Below are positions 32,001-41,567 of a stretch of 64,000 nt of DNA, in pieces. The stretch comes from Emergomyces orientalis (Eukaryota; Ascomycota; Eurotiomycetes; Onygenales; Ajellomycetaceae). The first letter of the stretch is position 1. Every line of letters begins with the position of its first letter. The notes below the pieces were generated by a model that was given only the letters and a program-made list of their open reading frames with translations, was not told where the DNA came from and did not search any database. The stretch is taken from assembly GCA_002110485.1 (NCBI GenBank), contig MOWL01000089.1, positions 372,001-436,000 on the forward strand. Direction: 5' to 3'. The position numbers were made by a program, and so were the translations under genes.

Positions 32001-32662
32001 TCAATCAAAAGTTCGCGTTCCTGTGGGGTGAGCATCGATCCGATCCGCAGATTCTTGATCCTTTCCTCTGTGAGTCGCGAACCTCGCGGGCAATCGGAGA
32101 AACGGGGTGTAATGAAATGATCGTAGGGCGAAGGCGGATCCTGCTCCGGAATCACATTGTCTTTGAACCATTGTTGGCGAATTTCTCTCCACTTATCTGT
32201 TCCGCCGGGAATCCCGCCACCTGTAGTTGGCACATCGAGAGGTTGAATCTTATCGGCTTTTCGCTTGTATAATGTCGCAACGACTGGACCGCGCGATCGA
32301 GGAGAAGATCGTGAAGAAGCATATAAAGACAAATCATGAAGCTGCACACCACGAACACGGCGTGATTCGGATATTGAATAATTAGAGAAAGGAAAAGATG
32401 AATGTGTAGACGGGTAAAATTGTTGATGTAGGATGGCGGGGAAAAACCTGTGAGGTTCTCGGGCGTTTTGGGGCGGCGTTCTCTGATTGGCTGAATCTTT
32501 TGGCGGCCCGGGGCCGCCAAAAGTCTGATTGGCTGACGCACCCACACCGCTTTCAAAACACGGCAGAATATTTGCCCCGCTATCCACATCGCGATCGCTG
32601 AATCTGATATCATTTCTTTGCCCACCACATTCAACATCGCAAAGATCAATCGGACTCAGCAT
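29003..32662 (-). CDS. Gypsy copy 1 Pol (RT-RNase H-integrase), intact
   Basis: 1,219 residues from ATG 32662, no stop. Residues about 1-220 are Ser/Arg/Pro-rich without a recognised domain. RT at about 240-480 has LPQGATNS and the catalytic box FMDD (about 411) in place of the usual YVDD. RNase H starts around 570 (ATDACLEGWGG). Integrase has an HHCC zinc domain near 815-850 (HDESGH...CKSCTVC), the DDE residues in CIDVVKF, VCDGGPENQ and NGMVERGH, and a GPY module near 1122 (LGPYRI). The Ty3 order RT-RH-INT is clear. No chromodomain is seen. It starts 2 nt after the gag TAG in another frame, suggesting reinitiation or frameshifting. Confidence 0.93.
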   Translation of the reverse strand: MLSPIDLCDVECGGQRNDIRFSDRDVDSGANILPCFESGVGASANQTFGGPGPPKDSANQRTPPQNAREPHRFFPAILHQQFYPSTHSSFPFSNYSISESRRVRGVQLHDLSLYASSRSSPRSRGPVVATLYKRKADKIQPLDVPTTGGGIPGGTDKWREIRQQWFKDNVIPEQDPPSPYDHFITPRFSDCPRGSRLTEERIKNLRIGSMLTPQERELLIEILLRREKALAWSFKDCGTLAKEVSPPVKIRVAPHKAWQAAGFPIPRKLVPTIINMLRERVDSGVYEHCHGPYRNKWFLVKKKEAGKYRIVNACMDMNAVTIRDAYIPPSADAFAEDFAGMKITSMMDFFSGYDQVPLHEDSRDMTAFLTPIGLLRQTALPQGATNSIAQFCRIMARILRSNIPHQADNFMDDIGVKGPRTRYNDEEVMPGIRKFVLEHLQNLDATLISIELADTCIQVGKSEFACSGMVLVGYVVDADGRRPEAAKIVKIVEWPDPTDVTGARAFLGVCVYYRIWIPNFAIISIPIYILFKKNIPFTWGLEQVNAMAILKNALTTAPALCCIDYSEDAGDIVMATDACLEGWGGTLSQRDKLNGKLHPCRYESGIWSPAEAKYDAGKRECRAVLKMLKKCRYYLYGVHFILETDAKTLVAQLNRSATDLPGALVTGWLAWIRMFDFEVRHVPGRKHTAADGLSRRPPAEGEVPEDQDIDDFIDAELNYISVASLTVPDFDVSGVDASESSGVRVLSPDYSDRSESIARFLTTMKRPDDIPRSVFSKWRKHALRYIVQGQHLFRRSGKGIPLRRVVDNSSEQKDIVARMHDESGHKGREATNHKITQRYWWEGIWKAVKNYCKSCTVCQLRDGARLEEPLYPTSRNYLWDKWCIDVVKFPKNRGKRCAVIARNDLTGWVEGRPLARGTAENVAQFIYENIICRHGCFRELVCDGGPENQKWTKILTAKYRVNQITISPYNAKANGMVERGHRPISDALSKLAADGRSWVNHFHSALWADRVTIRQSTGETPFRLQYGYDAILPIELDVPTWQTLPWQTVQSRADLIYMRIRQLEKRDEDLEEAAHHLRRAREKNRDLFDETKQLVREPLQISDLVLLHDTKLETSYSAKLNFRWLGPYRIREANHEKGTYHLEELDGSPFRNTTAGNRLKRFYLRDNQMPVAENNINEANDIEEEEVDMQDTDKKNSLRGGQDDLQSWIPHGKEFAVII
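32483..32536 (-). promoter_or_regulatory. CCAAT / GC-palindrome / CCAAT module inside pol 5' end
   Basis: Direct repeats CTGATTGGCTGA (32483-32494 and 32525-32536; CCAAT on the element's sense strand) flank a near-perfect palindrome CTTTTGGCGGCC-cgg-GGCCGCCAAAAG (32497-32523). It is in frame in pol (two SANQ repeats). In copy 2 one repeat and the palindrome, exactly 42 bp, are missing, as expected from recombination between the 12-bp repeats. Confidence 0.5.
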
Positions 32663-32664
32663 AT

Positions 32665-35631
32665 CTAGTTTAAAGTCTGCACTTTGCCACGAAGATCATC
32701 TAACTTTCGATCTCCATGGTCGCCGGGAGAATAACCAAGAAAAGACACCTGATTCTTCTCATCCTTCGGATCAAAAACGTGAACAAGAACACCGCCTTTG
32801 TTATCTGTAGTTCTTGCCAAACGCGTCGCGTTTTCATATGGTCGGCCGAGAATGCAATCATGAGAACCGCGTTCCATGATGAAGAATGTCTGAGGCACCA
32901 TAACAGATCCAAGGCGAACAGGAACATCCTTGCAGATTCCAATGACACCACTCTGCTGACCCCCAGCTCCAAGAATAGGTTTGACAGCATCCCTTTGAAT
33001 GATGAGACCGAGATCTAACGCAGTTCTTTCAACAAGACAGTTAATTTCCGCACCTCCATCAAATATCGCCTCAGTTTCCCCCTTTCCAATTCCGACAGTG
33101 AACTTGATGTGTCCAACCGAAACGAGATTCCAACGAGGATTATACTCAGCAACAGAAGTGCCAGGTTGAACCAGGGCAACGGTGGCTGCATCATCCCGAA
33201 TCATATGCTGTTGAACTTCGATGGGAAGATTTTGAAAGAACATGTGCTGGAGTTGGGTGGAGCATGCCATGAGATCTTTAATCTGAATTCCGCCGATTTC
33301 TTGGCGCATGATCTTCTCAAATATTCGCCGCGTCGCGATCGCCATATTGTCTTTATTCTTCATTTCTGCAGAAAGCTTTGGCCCTTTGAGTTTCCGAGGC
33401 CTGCAGAGAACAGTTTTCTTCTGAATCTGCGGAGCATCTGCCATTTCTGAATCTGGGACAATTCCACCGTCTCCGAGCTTTGGACTTCCGCCCTGAAGCT
33501 GTTCATCATGGAGAGGTTGAGAATTATCATCCTCATCATCTTCCTGTGAAGCAGAGATCACATCTTGAGCAAAAGAAACTGATTTCCCATCTGAATACCT
33601 GCCATTGCGCCGAGAATGTGTTGTTGGCAGTCTCTTCTCCTTCTCAATTCGTCCGGAAAGCGTTGCTTGATTTTTATTCATAGAAGAGGCCTTATCCTTC
33701 TCAGTAGAAGTGGAAGCAGCCATTACACTAACAATCTCCTCCATCTCACTATCGGTCATATCACCTTCCTCAGGGCCACTATCAAATCCAATATCACATA
33801 TGCTTACGGCATTCACCGATGGCATCGGGGATCCGTCAGGAAATACCCGGATACTACCATCATTCCGAAGTTTATCCGCGGTTGGGACAGTCGGCGGTGC
33901 AGCCATTTGCTTCAAAAGTCGTTCAATTGTAACAATATGGGGCTCAAGTCGGTTGACAGCAATCTTCGGGCCTTTTCTCATCACATTACCCTCATAGTAT
34001 TCTCCAATCATATTCCGATGAATCTTGCCCTGATCGATGAGCCGGCCGATTGCTAAGCAATTTGGAAGCATATGGTTTGAATCTCCGCAACCCCAGCATG
34101 ACATCGGCGGTCGATCGTATTGAACAAAGCTTCCAGATCGAGATCGAGACGGGCCTCCAGGTCCACGTTGAGTTCCATAGTAAGACACATTTGGCAAATC
34201 CAATGCAGGATCACGTCCTCGAGTAAGAAGAACCTTTGGAGCAGTCACATTTTGCTGCATGTTTCCCTGGTTTTGAATGCCAGCGATCGCCAGAGATAAC
34301 GCGTCCATTCGGTTGACAAGGTTCTCAAGAATGTTATCACTCGGATTCTGTGTTTTCGCATCCGGAGCAGGCATCGCCGAAGCGGTCGGCACAGGCACAT
34401 TCAATGTGGGCGGATTAAACACGGGCTGAGCAGACGGCTGCATCGATGGAATAGAGTTGGGGAAAACATCAGGTGCCAGAACTCGTGCAATCTCTTCCTT
34501 TGTCTTCTGCATTTGAGACACAGCATCGCAGATCTTCGGCAGTTCCCATCCAGATTGACTAACCTTATCAAATCCAGCAGTGCGGAAAGCTTTTTCACGA
34601 ATACCTTCTGAAAGTCCTTGAAGAAACCAGATACAAGCAAGAGATTGTTGCAATTCATTCTTGCAAATGAGAGGCATCGCAACTGCGCGGAATTGACGGC
34701 AGTAGACGAGGATCTCCTGGCTGGTAGAATGGGTTTTGTTGCACAATGCATGGAGGTAAGATTGATTATACATCTGTTGGTGAGCATCTTCGCGCCAGAA
34801 ATCGGCAAGCAACTGCTTTTTAACCATTTCCCATGTCTTATGATCCAAGACAAGCTGATCGATATGGCCCTGCAGTTCCATGGTACAATAGTTCCGTAAT
34901 ACCGCCAGAGCATCGATTCCTGCAACGAAATGCAAGGTGCACATTGCCTCATATCGATCAACAAAAGCAGTAATGTTTCTCCCATCAAAGAATGGGGCTC
35001 CAGGTGCTCCAGGAATCGGCATCGGCATGACAAGACGTTGATATGGCAGTCCACTATTGGGAGTCGGCTGACCGGACGAGGTAGTAGTGGGTGTAGTCAT
35101 CTTTTCTTTGCTAGCTTCTGTCTTCTCTTTGCTAACTTCTATTTTCGGGGGCGCTGCAGAGACCTTTCCTGACTGAGTTTGACGATGGGCAATAGAATCC
35201 GACCGAGAATGCTTGGAAGACATATATTGAGAAAGAAAGGAACGCACAAAAGACTTCTGTTCACATAAGAGAAAGAGTTCAACAATACTATCAATATCAA
35301 TATCCTTTTTATATTCAAATCTCAAATCCTCAAGAAAGAGAAGGAATTTCAACATCCACTTTAGATCTTTTTGCTGAAGGTCTTTTTTCTTATCACTTTT
35401 CTCAACATTTCTCTCTTCTTTCATTTGTTGAATAGGGGTATGGGTATTCAAATTGAGCTTATCAGTGGGGCGTTCGCTCGCATCCTTCATTATCCACTGT
35501 CGATATCGGCCATATCGGCCAATCAGAGGCTTCCACAAATGAACACTATTGAAAAGAATGCTCAACAAAAGCAGAAAAGACAAAATGTTGAGAGAAATCA
35601 TATCAGTCGTAGCTACCGCCTGCCCATCCAT
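32665..35631 (-). CDS. Gypsy copy 1 Gag-protease, intact
   Basis: 988 residues from ATG 35631 (MDGQAVATTD); the frame is open into the PBS but without an earlier ATG. A hydrophobic segment lies at about 10-30. Helical Gag core at about 200-400 (capsid-like, unannotated motifs), a CCHC knuckle CWGCGDSNHMLPNC at about 509-522, acidic and basic linkers, and an aspartic protease at about 850-950 with DGGAEIN instead of the usual DSG/DTG and ILGRPY. It ends TAG (32665-32667), followed two bases later by the pol ATG. Role: particle formation and Gag-Pol processing. Confidence 0.9.
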   Translation of the reverse strand: MDGQAVATTDMISLNILSFLLLLSILFNSVHLWKPLIGRYGRYRQWIMKDASERPTDKLNLNTHTPIQQMKEERNVEKSDKKKDLQQKDLKWMLKFLLFLEDLRFEYKKDIDIDSIVELFLLCEQKSFVRSFLSQYMSSKHSRSDSIAHRQTQSGKVSAAPPKIEVSKEKTEASKEKMTTPTTTSSGQPTPNSGLPYQRLVMPMPIPGAPGAPFFDGRNITAFVDRYEAMCTLHFVAGIDALAVLRNYCTMELQGHIDQLVLDHKTWEMVKKQLLADFWREDAHQQMYNQSYLHALCNKTHSTSQEILVYCRQFRAVAMPLICKNELQQSLACIWFLQGLSEGIREKAFRTAGFDKVSQSGWELPKICDAVSQMQKTKEEIARVLAPDVFPNSIPSMQPSAQPVFNPPTLNVPVPTASAMPAPDAKTQNPSDNILENLVNRMDALSLAIAGIQNQGNMQQNVTAPKVLLTRGRDPALDLPNVSYYGTQRGPGGPSRSRSGSFVQYDRPPMSCWGCGDSNHMLPNCLAIGRLIDQGKIHRNMIGEYYEGNVMRKGPKIAVNRLEPHIVTIERLLKQMAAPPTVPTADKLRNDGSIRVFPDGSPMPSVNAVSICDIGFDSGPEEGDMTDSEMEEIVSVMAASTSTEKDKASSMNKNQATLSGRIEKEKRLPTTHSRRNGRYSDGKSVSFAQDVISASQEDDEDDNSQPLHDEQLQGGSPKLGDGGIVPDSEMADAPQIQKKTVLCRPRKLKGPKLSAEMKNKDNMAIATRRIFEKIMRQEIGGIQIKDLMACSTQLQHMFFQNLPIEVQQHMIRDDAATVALVQPGTSVAEYNPRWNLVSVGHIKFTVGIGKGETEAIFDGGAEINCLVERTALDLGLIIQRDAVKPILGAGGQQSGVIGICKDVPVRLGSVMVPQTFFIMERGSHDCILGRPYENATRLARTTDNKGGVLVHVFDPKDEKNQVSFLGYSPGDHGDRKLDDLRGKVQTLN

Positions 35632-35640
35632 TTTGAATTG

Positions 35641-35658
35641 CCTTCCCAGGGACGCCAA
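35641..35658 (-). other. Gypsy copy 1 primer-binding-site-like sequence
   Basis: Directly after the 5' LTR in sense comes TTGGCGTCCCTGGGAAGG; TGG at the second base fits pairing with a tRNA 3' CCA end. I did not identify the tRNA. Confidence 0.55.
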
Positions 35659-36006
35659 TGAAGTGGAATAAGGGGTTGTGCGCTTTTGGCGGCACGTGGG
35701 CAGGAGCAGCGGGATCGTAAGGAGGTTGGTAAGTTCGCCGTGTATACAATATTCTATTCAACGAGCTATCCAAATAGCAATACAAAAGAACACGTAGGAG
35801 ATTCAAATATAGAAGAAGAACAAGCAATCAATCACATATCAAATCACACAATCAAAAAGGAGCAATCTCACTGCTCTGCGTACAATCAATCTTCGCCGAA
35901 TCCACACGTGTGTCAAAGGATAATGGGAATATGAGGCAGCCATGCCAAACAAATATATGAGGCGGTCTCGGCGAAAAGTAATACCACGCCGAGATTCCCC
36001 ACCACA
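35659..36006 (-). repeat. Gypsy copy 1 5' LTR
   Basis: 348 bp, identical to 26571-26918 except G at 35824. It is followed outward by the CTAG target duplication and the chromovirus A interior. Confidence 0.9.
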
Positions 36007-36277
36007 CTAGCAGTCATTGAATCTCTACTAGATAGAAGAAGCTTGCTTGTTAATTGCTTTGACCTCACAACTAGATCTCATGAAAGAGACATATCAGTGA
36101 AAGACCTGAGAGTTCTGATACCCCAGACATATGAAGTTTTTATATGAATACTTCCCTGAACCTGAAGAATCCTCCAGCAAAGAATTTCAAGACACAACAT
36201 TGTCAGTCATCATGGATGATATTGGTGAACTCTCAATGGCAGCAAACACCAATGAGATGCCACAGTGGCTTTGAATA

Positions 36278-37327
36278 ATGTTGAAACTGCAGCAGCAGCA
36301 GATCACTGACATGCACGCGAACCAGCAACATCAATATGAAGAGATTCAGCGGCAACTGGCAAGTCAGACCCCTGCCGCGGAAGCCGCAACACCTCTGTCA
36401 GCAGAACCTGTAGAGATGTCAACAAAGTCTAGCACAGCACAATCACCAAAAGAATGTCTAAGCACTTTCATGTACTTTGACGCTTCTGACCTCACCTTAT
36501 ACTCGCCGTGGAAGTTGGAGATGCTTGCAAAGCTAGATGTGAATGAAGATGTCATTGATTCCTTGATCAATCAAGAATGATATGTGTACAGCTGACTGAA
36601 GAATCATGCCAGACAGAAGTTTCACTCATGAATAGAAACCTGTGAATCATCACTTTGCATGCCTGAAAACATCTTCAAACACCTTGATATCTTGTTCAAG
36701 AATACAGCAACACAGCAGAAGGTGCTAGACTGGCTGCAGAATGCATGCTAGAGGAACACCTCTCTTACAACCTTTTTACCTGATTTCGACACTAAGATCT
36801 TAGAAGCAGGAGGTCAACTCTGAGAGAATTGAATGAAGATCAGCATGCTGAAGAAAGCTTTGACATTTGAACTGCTGAAGACTCTTGTCAGTGTTGAAGA
36901 AGTCTTCACTTACAAGACATTCTGCATTTAATTATGAAGATTGAATGATTGTCTCACAAAGCTGAAGAGCATACAGACAGGTGATGATAGACATTATACT
37001 TCAGCTGCCAACATGCCGGCGACCAGGAACAACACAGATGCAATGGATTGGGTGAACTCAAACACCTACGCTCAAGCTAGAGTCTCTGCTGCCTGACCGG
37101 GCTTCCGAGTCCCTGGACTGACAGCTGAAGAGGCGGCTGATCGACAACAACACAGAGTCTGCATCAATTGTGAGCGTACAGGCCACATTGCTGTCAACTG
37201 CTGTTCTGACCATGTTCCACCTCGTGAGAAGAAGAGAGTCCGCATCAACCACACCATAGTGAAAGAGGATTTGGATGACGATGAAGAGAGTGTCTCAATG
37301 GAAGCTTCAAGGCAGGGAAAAGACTAG
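36278..37327 (+). pseudogene. Chromovirus A Gag remnant
   Basis: One frame with about ten stops (mostly TGA, one TAA). It starts Gln-rich (LQQQQITDMHANQ), then Gag-like sequence (FLPDFDTKILEAG), then a zinc knuckle CINCERTGHIAVNC (37160-37201) and an acidic tail. The 5' part toward 36007 continues without ATG. Structural capsid and RNA-binding role by family. Confidence 0.75.
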
Positions 37328-37389
37328 CTCCTGCGAAAACTCGCTGACAGAAGCTAGAGAAGGTCAGATGACAACAATTTGAAGAAAAG

Positions 37390-40300
37390 ATGACAATGAA
37401 TGTGATTTTTGTATCTACTGTGATAGATAGCATGTACAATATAAATGCCATGGTAGACAGCGGTCTATGCCATTATGCAATGATCAAATCTTCAATTGTA
37501 AAACGCCGTAACCTCCAGCATATCTCTTTACCCAAGCCCCAACTCCTCACTGGATTCGACGGCCCGAAAGATGCTTACACCCGTTATATGGTGAAATTAG
37601 ATATAGACATCGGCGGGCACCGACAAGAGAATACTTATGCATATGAGATAGAGAATCTAGATTATGATCTCATGCTAGAGATCTCTTGATTAGCTGAACA
37701 GAGCATTCTCTTGAACATCTGAAACAGAATGCTCATCTTCTCTAATGAAGATCGTGTACACAAGAATGATGTTCATAGCATCATGAATCTCAAGCAGATC
37801 TCTGTGAATGCTTATGAACTGCTCTGAAAGAACTCCCAACAGAACCACATGCAGTGGGACTGCATGGCAATTTACTCAGCCAGCTTGGCTGACATTAAGA
37901 AAGCGCTTGACAAACTCATCACCACTAAACACACTGATCCCCGTGCAAAGCTCCCGCGCCAATACCATGAATACCTAGACATCTTTCAAAAAGATGATGC
38001 CATTGAGAACCTATCTCTTCTACAAGAGCCTGAAGTAGATCATACAATCGAACTAGAGAAGCAAGATGGCAAGACTTCTGAACCCCCATGAGGGCCTCTC
38101 TATAGCATGTTCTGAGATGAACTCCTTCTCCTCCACAAGACCCTCAATGATCTACTAGACAAAGGGTTCATACATGTTAGCAATTCTCCTGCCGCAGCTC
38201 CTATCCTATTCGCCAAGAAGCCAGGCGGCGGGCTCCGATTTTGTGTAGACTATTGAGGGCTGAACTGCCTCATGAAGAAGGATCAATATTCTCTACCCCT
38301 CATCAATGAGACACTCACTTGCATCGGGCACACTCAATGGTTCACCAAGCTGAATGTGGTCGCTGCATTTCATAAGATCCACATCGCTGAAGACAATGAA
38401 TGGCTAACTGCTTTCCAGACCTGATATGGTCTCTTTGAGTGAGTAGTCACACTGTTCGGGCTAGCTAACGCCCCTAGCATCTTTCAGAAATATATCAATT
38501 GAGCACTGCAAGATTTCCTCAATGAGTTCATGTCTGTGTATCTGAATGACATTCTTATCTTCACCGATGGCTCCCGAAAAGAGCATCAAGAACATGTTCA
38601 GAAGGTGTTACAGCAGCTCTGTGAAGCCGGCCTGCTGATAGACATAGACAAATGCGATTTCGAAGTTAAGACTACAAAATACCTGGGCTTCATCATGGAA
38701 GCAGGTAAGGGCATTCAGATGGATCCTGAAAAGGTCTCTGCTATTCTTGAATGAGAAGCCCCACACACTGTGAAGAATGTACACAGCTTCATTGAATTTA
38801 TCAACTTCTATCAGTGATTTATATGAAACTTCTCAGAGATTGCCTGACCACTCACAGAGCTCATCAAGAAGAAATCAGTCTTCCACTGGTCAGCGGCCGC
38901 CGAGGCCGCCTTTGTACAAATGAAAAAGATGTTCATCAGCACGCCTCTACTAGTGACATTCGATTCTGATCATGACATGATTGTGGAAGCTGACTTCTCC
39001 GGTTATGTTACAGAAGGAGCCATACTGCAATATGATGATGAAGGTGTTCTACAATCATGTGCCTTCATGTCCAAGAAACTCAGTTCTGCTGAGTGTAACT
39101 ATGAGATCTATGACAAAGAACTCCTCATCATAATTCACTGTCTTGAAGAATGAGACTCTGAGCTTCACAGTGTTGTGAAGTTCAAGATAATAACTGATTA
39201 TAAAAACCTCAAGCACTTCACAATCACTCATAAGCTCACAGAACATCAGATGCACTGGTCAGAGCTTCTTAGCCACTTTCATTTTACAATACACTACCGC
39301 CCCGGCTCAGAGAACTCCATGGCGGACGCACTCTTCTGATGAGAGCAAGACATGCCATCTGATGCAGCGGACACCTGCTGGACCAACTGTGAACACCGAA
39401 TCTTGGACCCAAGAATACTGATTAATCATGATAAGACTGCACACAGAATCATTCATGTGTCAGTAGTCAGAACACTCTCACTCCAAATCACCCCTGACAT
39501 TGCTGATGTCTCTGACATCCCTTCTGAGACACCCTCTGAAGCACCTTCTGAAACATCACTAGATGAGCTGTGGCGCCTGTCAGCTCTTGCTGATGAACAG
39601 CTCCAAGCTCTCACTGATGCCATACACCAGAAGGCACCCTGATTCCCCCCAGAACTACATGTGAGAACTGACATATCTGAATGCTTCATTGACAACAATA
39701 ATGCCCTTCAATTCCGTGGATGATGTTGGGTCCCACAGTCTGAAACATTACGCACGCGAATCATGCAAGAGACACACAACTCACGCATGTCTGGCCATCC
39801 AGGCTGTGAACAGCTATACTGAATGATATCACAAGGGTTCTACTGGCCTGAGATCTCAAATAGCATTCAACACTTTATTTAAAACTGCAATTGCTGCTTG
39901 TCAGTCATCTCATGAAAGAACTGTCAGAAAGGCCTTCTCAAATCACTCAACATTTCAGACTGAATATGACAAGATATTGTCATTGATTTCACAGTGAACC
40001 TCTCTGAGAGCAAAGAATGCAAGAACATCATGATTATTATTAACTGTCTAAGCAAGAGTGTAATACTAGAACCCTGCAATAAAATAGATACAGAACAGGT
40101 TGCTGAAGCTTTCCTACAAAGCCCATTCTACTGAATGCATGGACTGCCAAGATCAATTGTGTCAGACCAAGGTCAACAGTTCATAAGCACTCTATGGATG
40201 AGAATCTGCCAGTTACTGAAGATCACACACTGTCTATCAATCATCTATCATTCAGAGACTGATGGTTCCTCAGAGTGAATAATACAGACAGTAAAGAATT

Positions 40301-41043
40301 ATCTTTATAAGTTCTGTAATTATCTGCAAGATGACTGGCATGACCTACTCCTTCACATGAAAGTCACAATCAATGGCCAGGACACAGTCTTCACTGGTGT
40401 GAGCCCATTCTTTCTCATGCATGACTACAATATGAAAATACTAGATCTTCAAGAATCCACACAACTCTCAATGAACCTGCGCAACCCCATTGAGGTCGCT
40501 GATAATATAGTAACAAAGCTCCAAGACGCCCGTGACTGGGCGGAAGCATCAATGGCGAGCGCCAAACAAGACCAAGAAGATCAAGCCAATGTACAACAAG
40601 ACCCCACCAAACAGTATAAGGTTGGTGATCTAGTTTGACTCAGTCTCAAGAACATTCAAACCACACACCCATCACGCATGCTGGACTACTGACATGTGAA
40701 ATATGAAGTCCTGGAAGTTCTAGACAGCCATAACTACCGCCTGAACACTTCTTCTGATATTCATGATGTCTTTTATATGAATCTCTTACACTGAGTGGTC
40801 ACTGACTCATTCCCCTCTCAAACAATCTCTGACTGGCAGCCGCCAGGCATCATGGGGGAGGACAACGAGCTTGAATGGGAGATTGAAGAGATACTGGACA
40901 AACAACCCTGTGACCACAGCCAACAATACCTCGTGAAATGGGTGGGCTATGATCGCCCATCATGGACTGCGGGTTCGGCATTGTCCGAGACAGCGGCTCT
41001 TGATCAATGGGAGGCGCTGAGCTTGAGAGAAGGGGGGGGCTAA
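37390..41043 (+). pseudogene. Chromovirus A Pol remnant with C-terminal chromodomain
   Basis: A single uninterrupted frame of 1,218 codons apart from many stops, nearly all TGA. Order: protease (AMVDSGLCHYAMI at about 37450), RT at about 38100-38750 with the catalytic box mutated to YLND, RNase H (VEADFSGYVTEGAILQ, about 38980), integrase at about 39750-40450 (DQGQQFISTLW), and a chromodomain at about 40870-41010 (EWEIEEILDKQPC, YLVKWVGYD). The TAA at 41041 abuts the 3' LTR. Chromodomains direct integration to heterochromatin in this family. All decay is by substitution, with no frameshift. Confidence 0.85.
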
Positions 41044-41289
41044 TGTGATGAACTATGCCCATGTTAGTAGACCATTTCACTCACATGTCAATGGAAGCTC
41101 CATGGTTTTCGCTGACCTAGCGGCCACGCCAATCAGAAATATGATTATCTGCCCTGCCAGGCTCATAAAAGAATCTCATGTGTTCACACTCAAATGCTTT
41201 TCCTTTTCTTTTCTTTTCCTTAACGTTTTCTACTTTTTGTTATATAAGACCTATATTAGTGCCGAGCTCTTCGGCGTAGGCCTGTTACA
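41044..41289 (+). repeat. Chromovirus A 3' LTR
   Basis: 246 bp, TGTGATGA...CTGTTACA, partner of 26230-26475. The 13 differences are 7 at CpG, 5 at CpC and 1 at CpT, with some changed in each LTR. Confidence 0.85.
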
Positions 41290-41567
41290 AGTTTAAACTT
41301 AATATTTCTTCAAATCTGAAGCTAGTCTTGAAAAAAACTGAAAAATCTGTATCTCAAAAAATCTCTTCTGAATTTTTTTCAAAAGAAAACACTGAAAATG
41401 AGACAAAAACCTATACTCAAGCTCTCAATAGCTCACAAAATATTGAAAAAGAAAGACAGCTGAAAAAAGCAGAAAAAATTTTCTCATTAGTTGAGAAAAA
41501 AGAACAAAGAAAAGCTCAAAAAGAGATTAAATTTCTTGAATCAAAAAAACAGAGACTGATTTTAAAA

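Larger units (their letters stand above)
26571..36006 (-). mobile_element. Gypsy copy 1: young Ty3/Gypsy element with intact gag and pol
   Basis: 9,436 bp on the minus strand. LTRs of 348 bp (26571-26918 and 35659-36006) differ at one base (A at 26736, G at 35824). A 4-bp target duplication CTAG flanks it (26567-26570 and 36007-36010). Order in sense: LTR, PBS-like site, gag-protease, pol, then a fused ORF3/ORF4, polypurine tract, LTR. CpG is plentiful and the frames are open, so it has escaped the mutation seen in its host chromovirus. Compared with copy 2 (54937 onward) it lacks 1,290 bp after pol. Confidence 0.92.
26230..41289 (+). mobile_element. Chromovirus A (Ty3 LTR retrotransposon), split by Gypsy copy 1
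   Basis: Ty3-type element with 246-bp LTRs at 26230-26475 and 41044-41289 in direct orientation. The interior at 26476-26570 and 36007-41043 is separated by the younger Gypsy insertion. Removing the insertion and one CTAG rejoins the interior. A purine-rich tract (gagagaagggggggg, about 41025-41039) precedes the 3' LTR. The LTRs differ at 13 of 246 sites, all transitions. Flanks do not show a matching duplication (GTAGC before, AGTTT after), so one end may have been exchanged or eroded. The interior coding is gag and a chromodomain-ending pol, both full of TGA. Confidence 0.85.
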
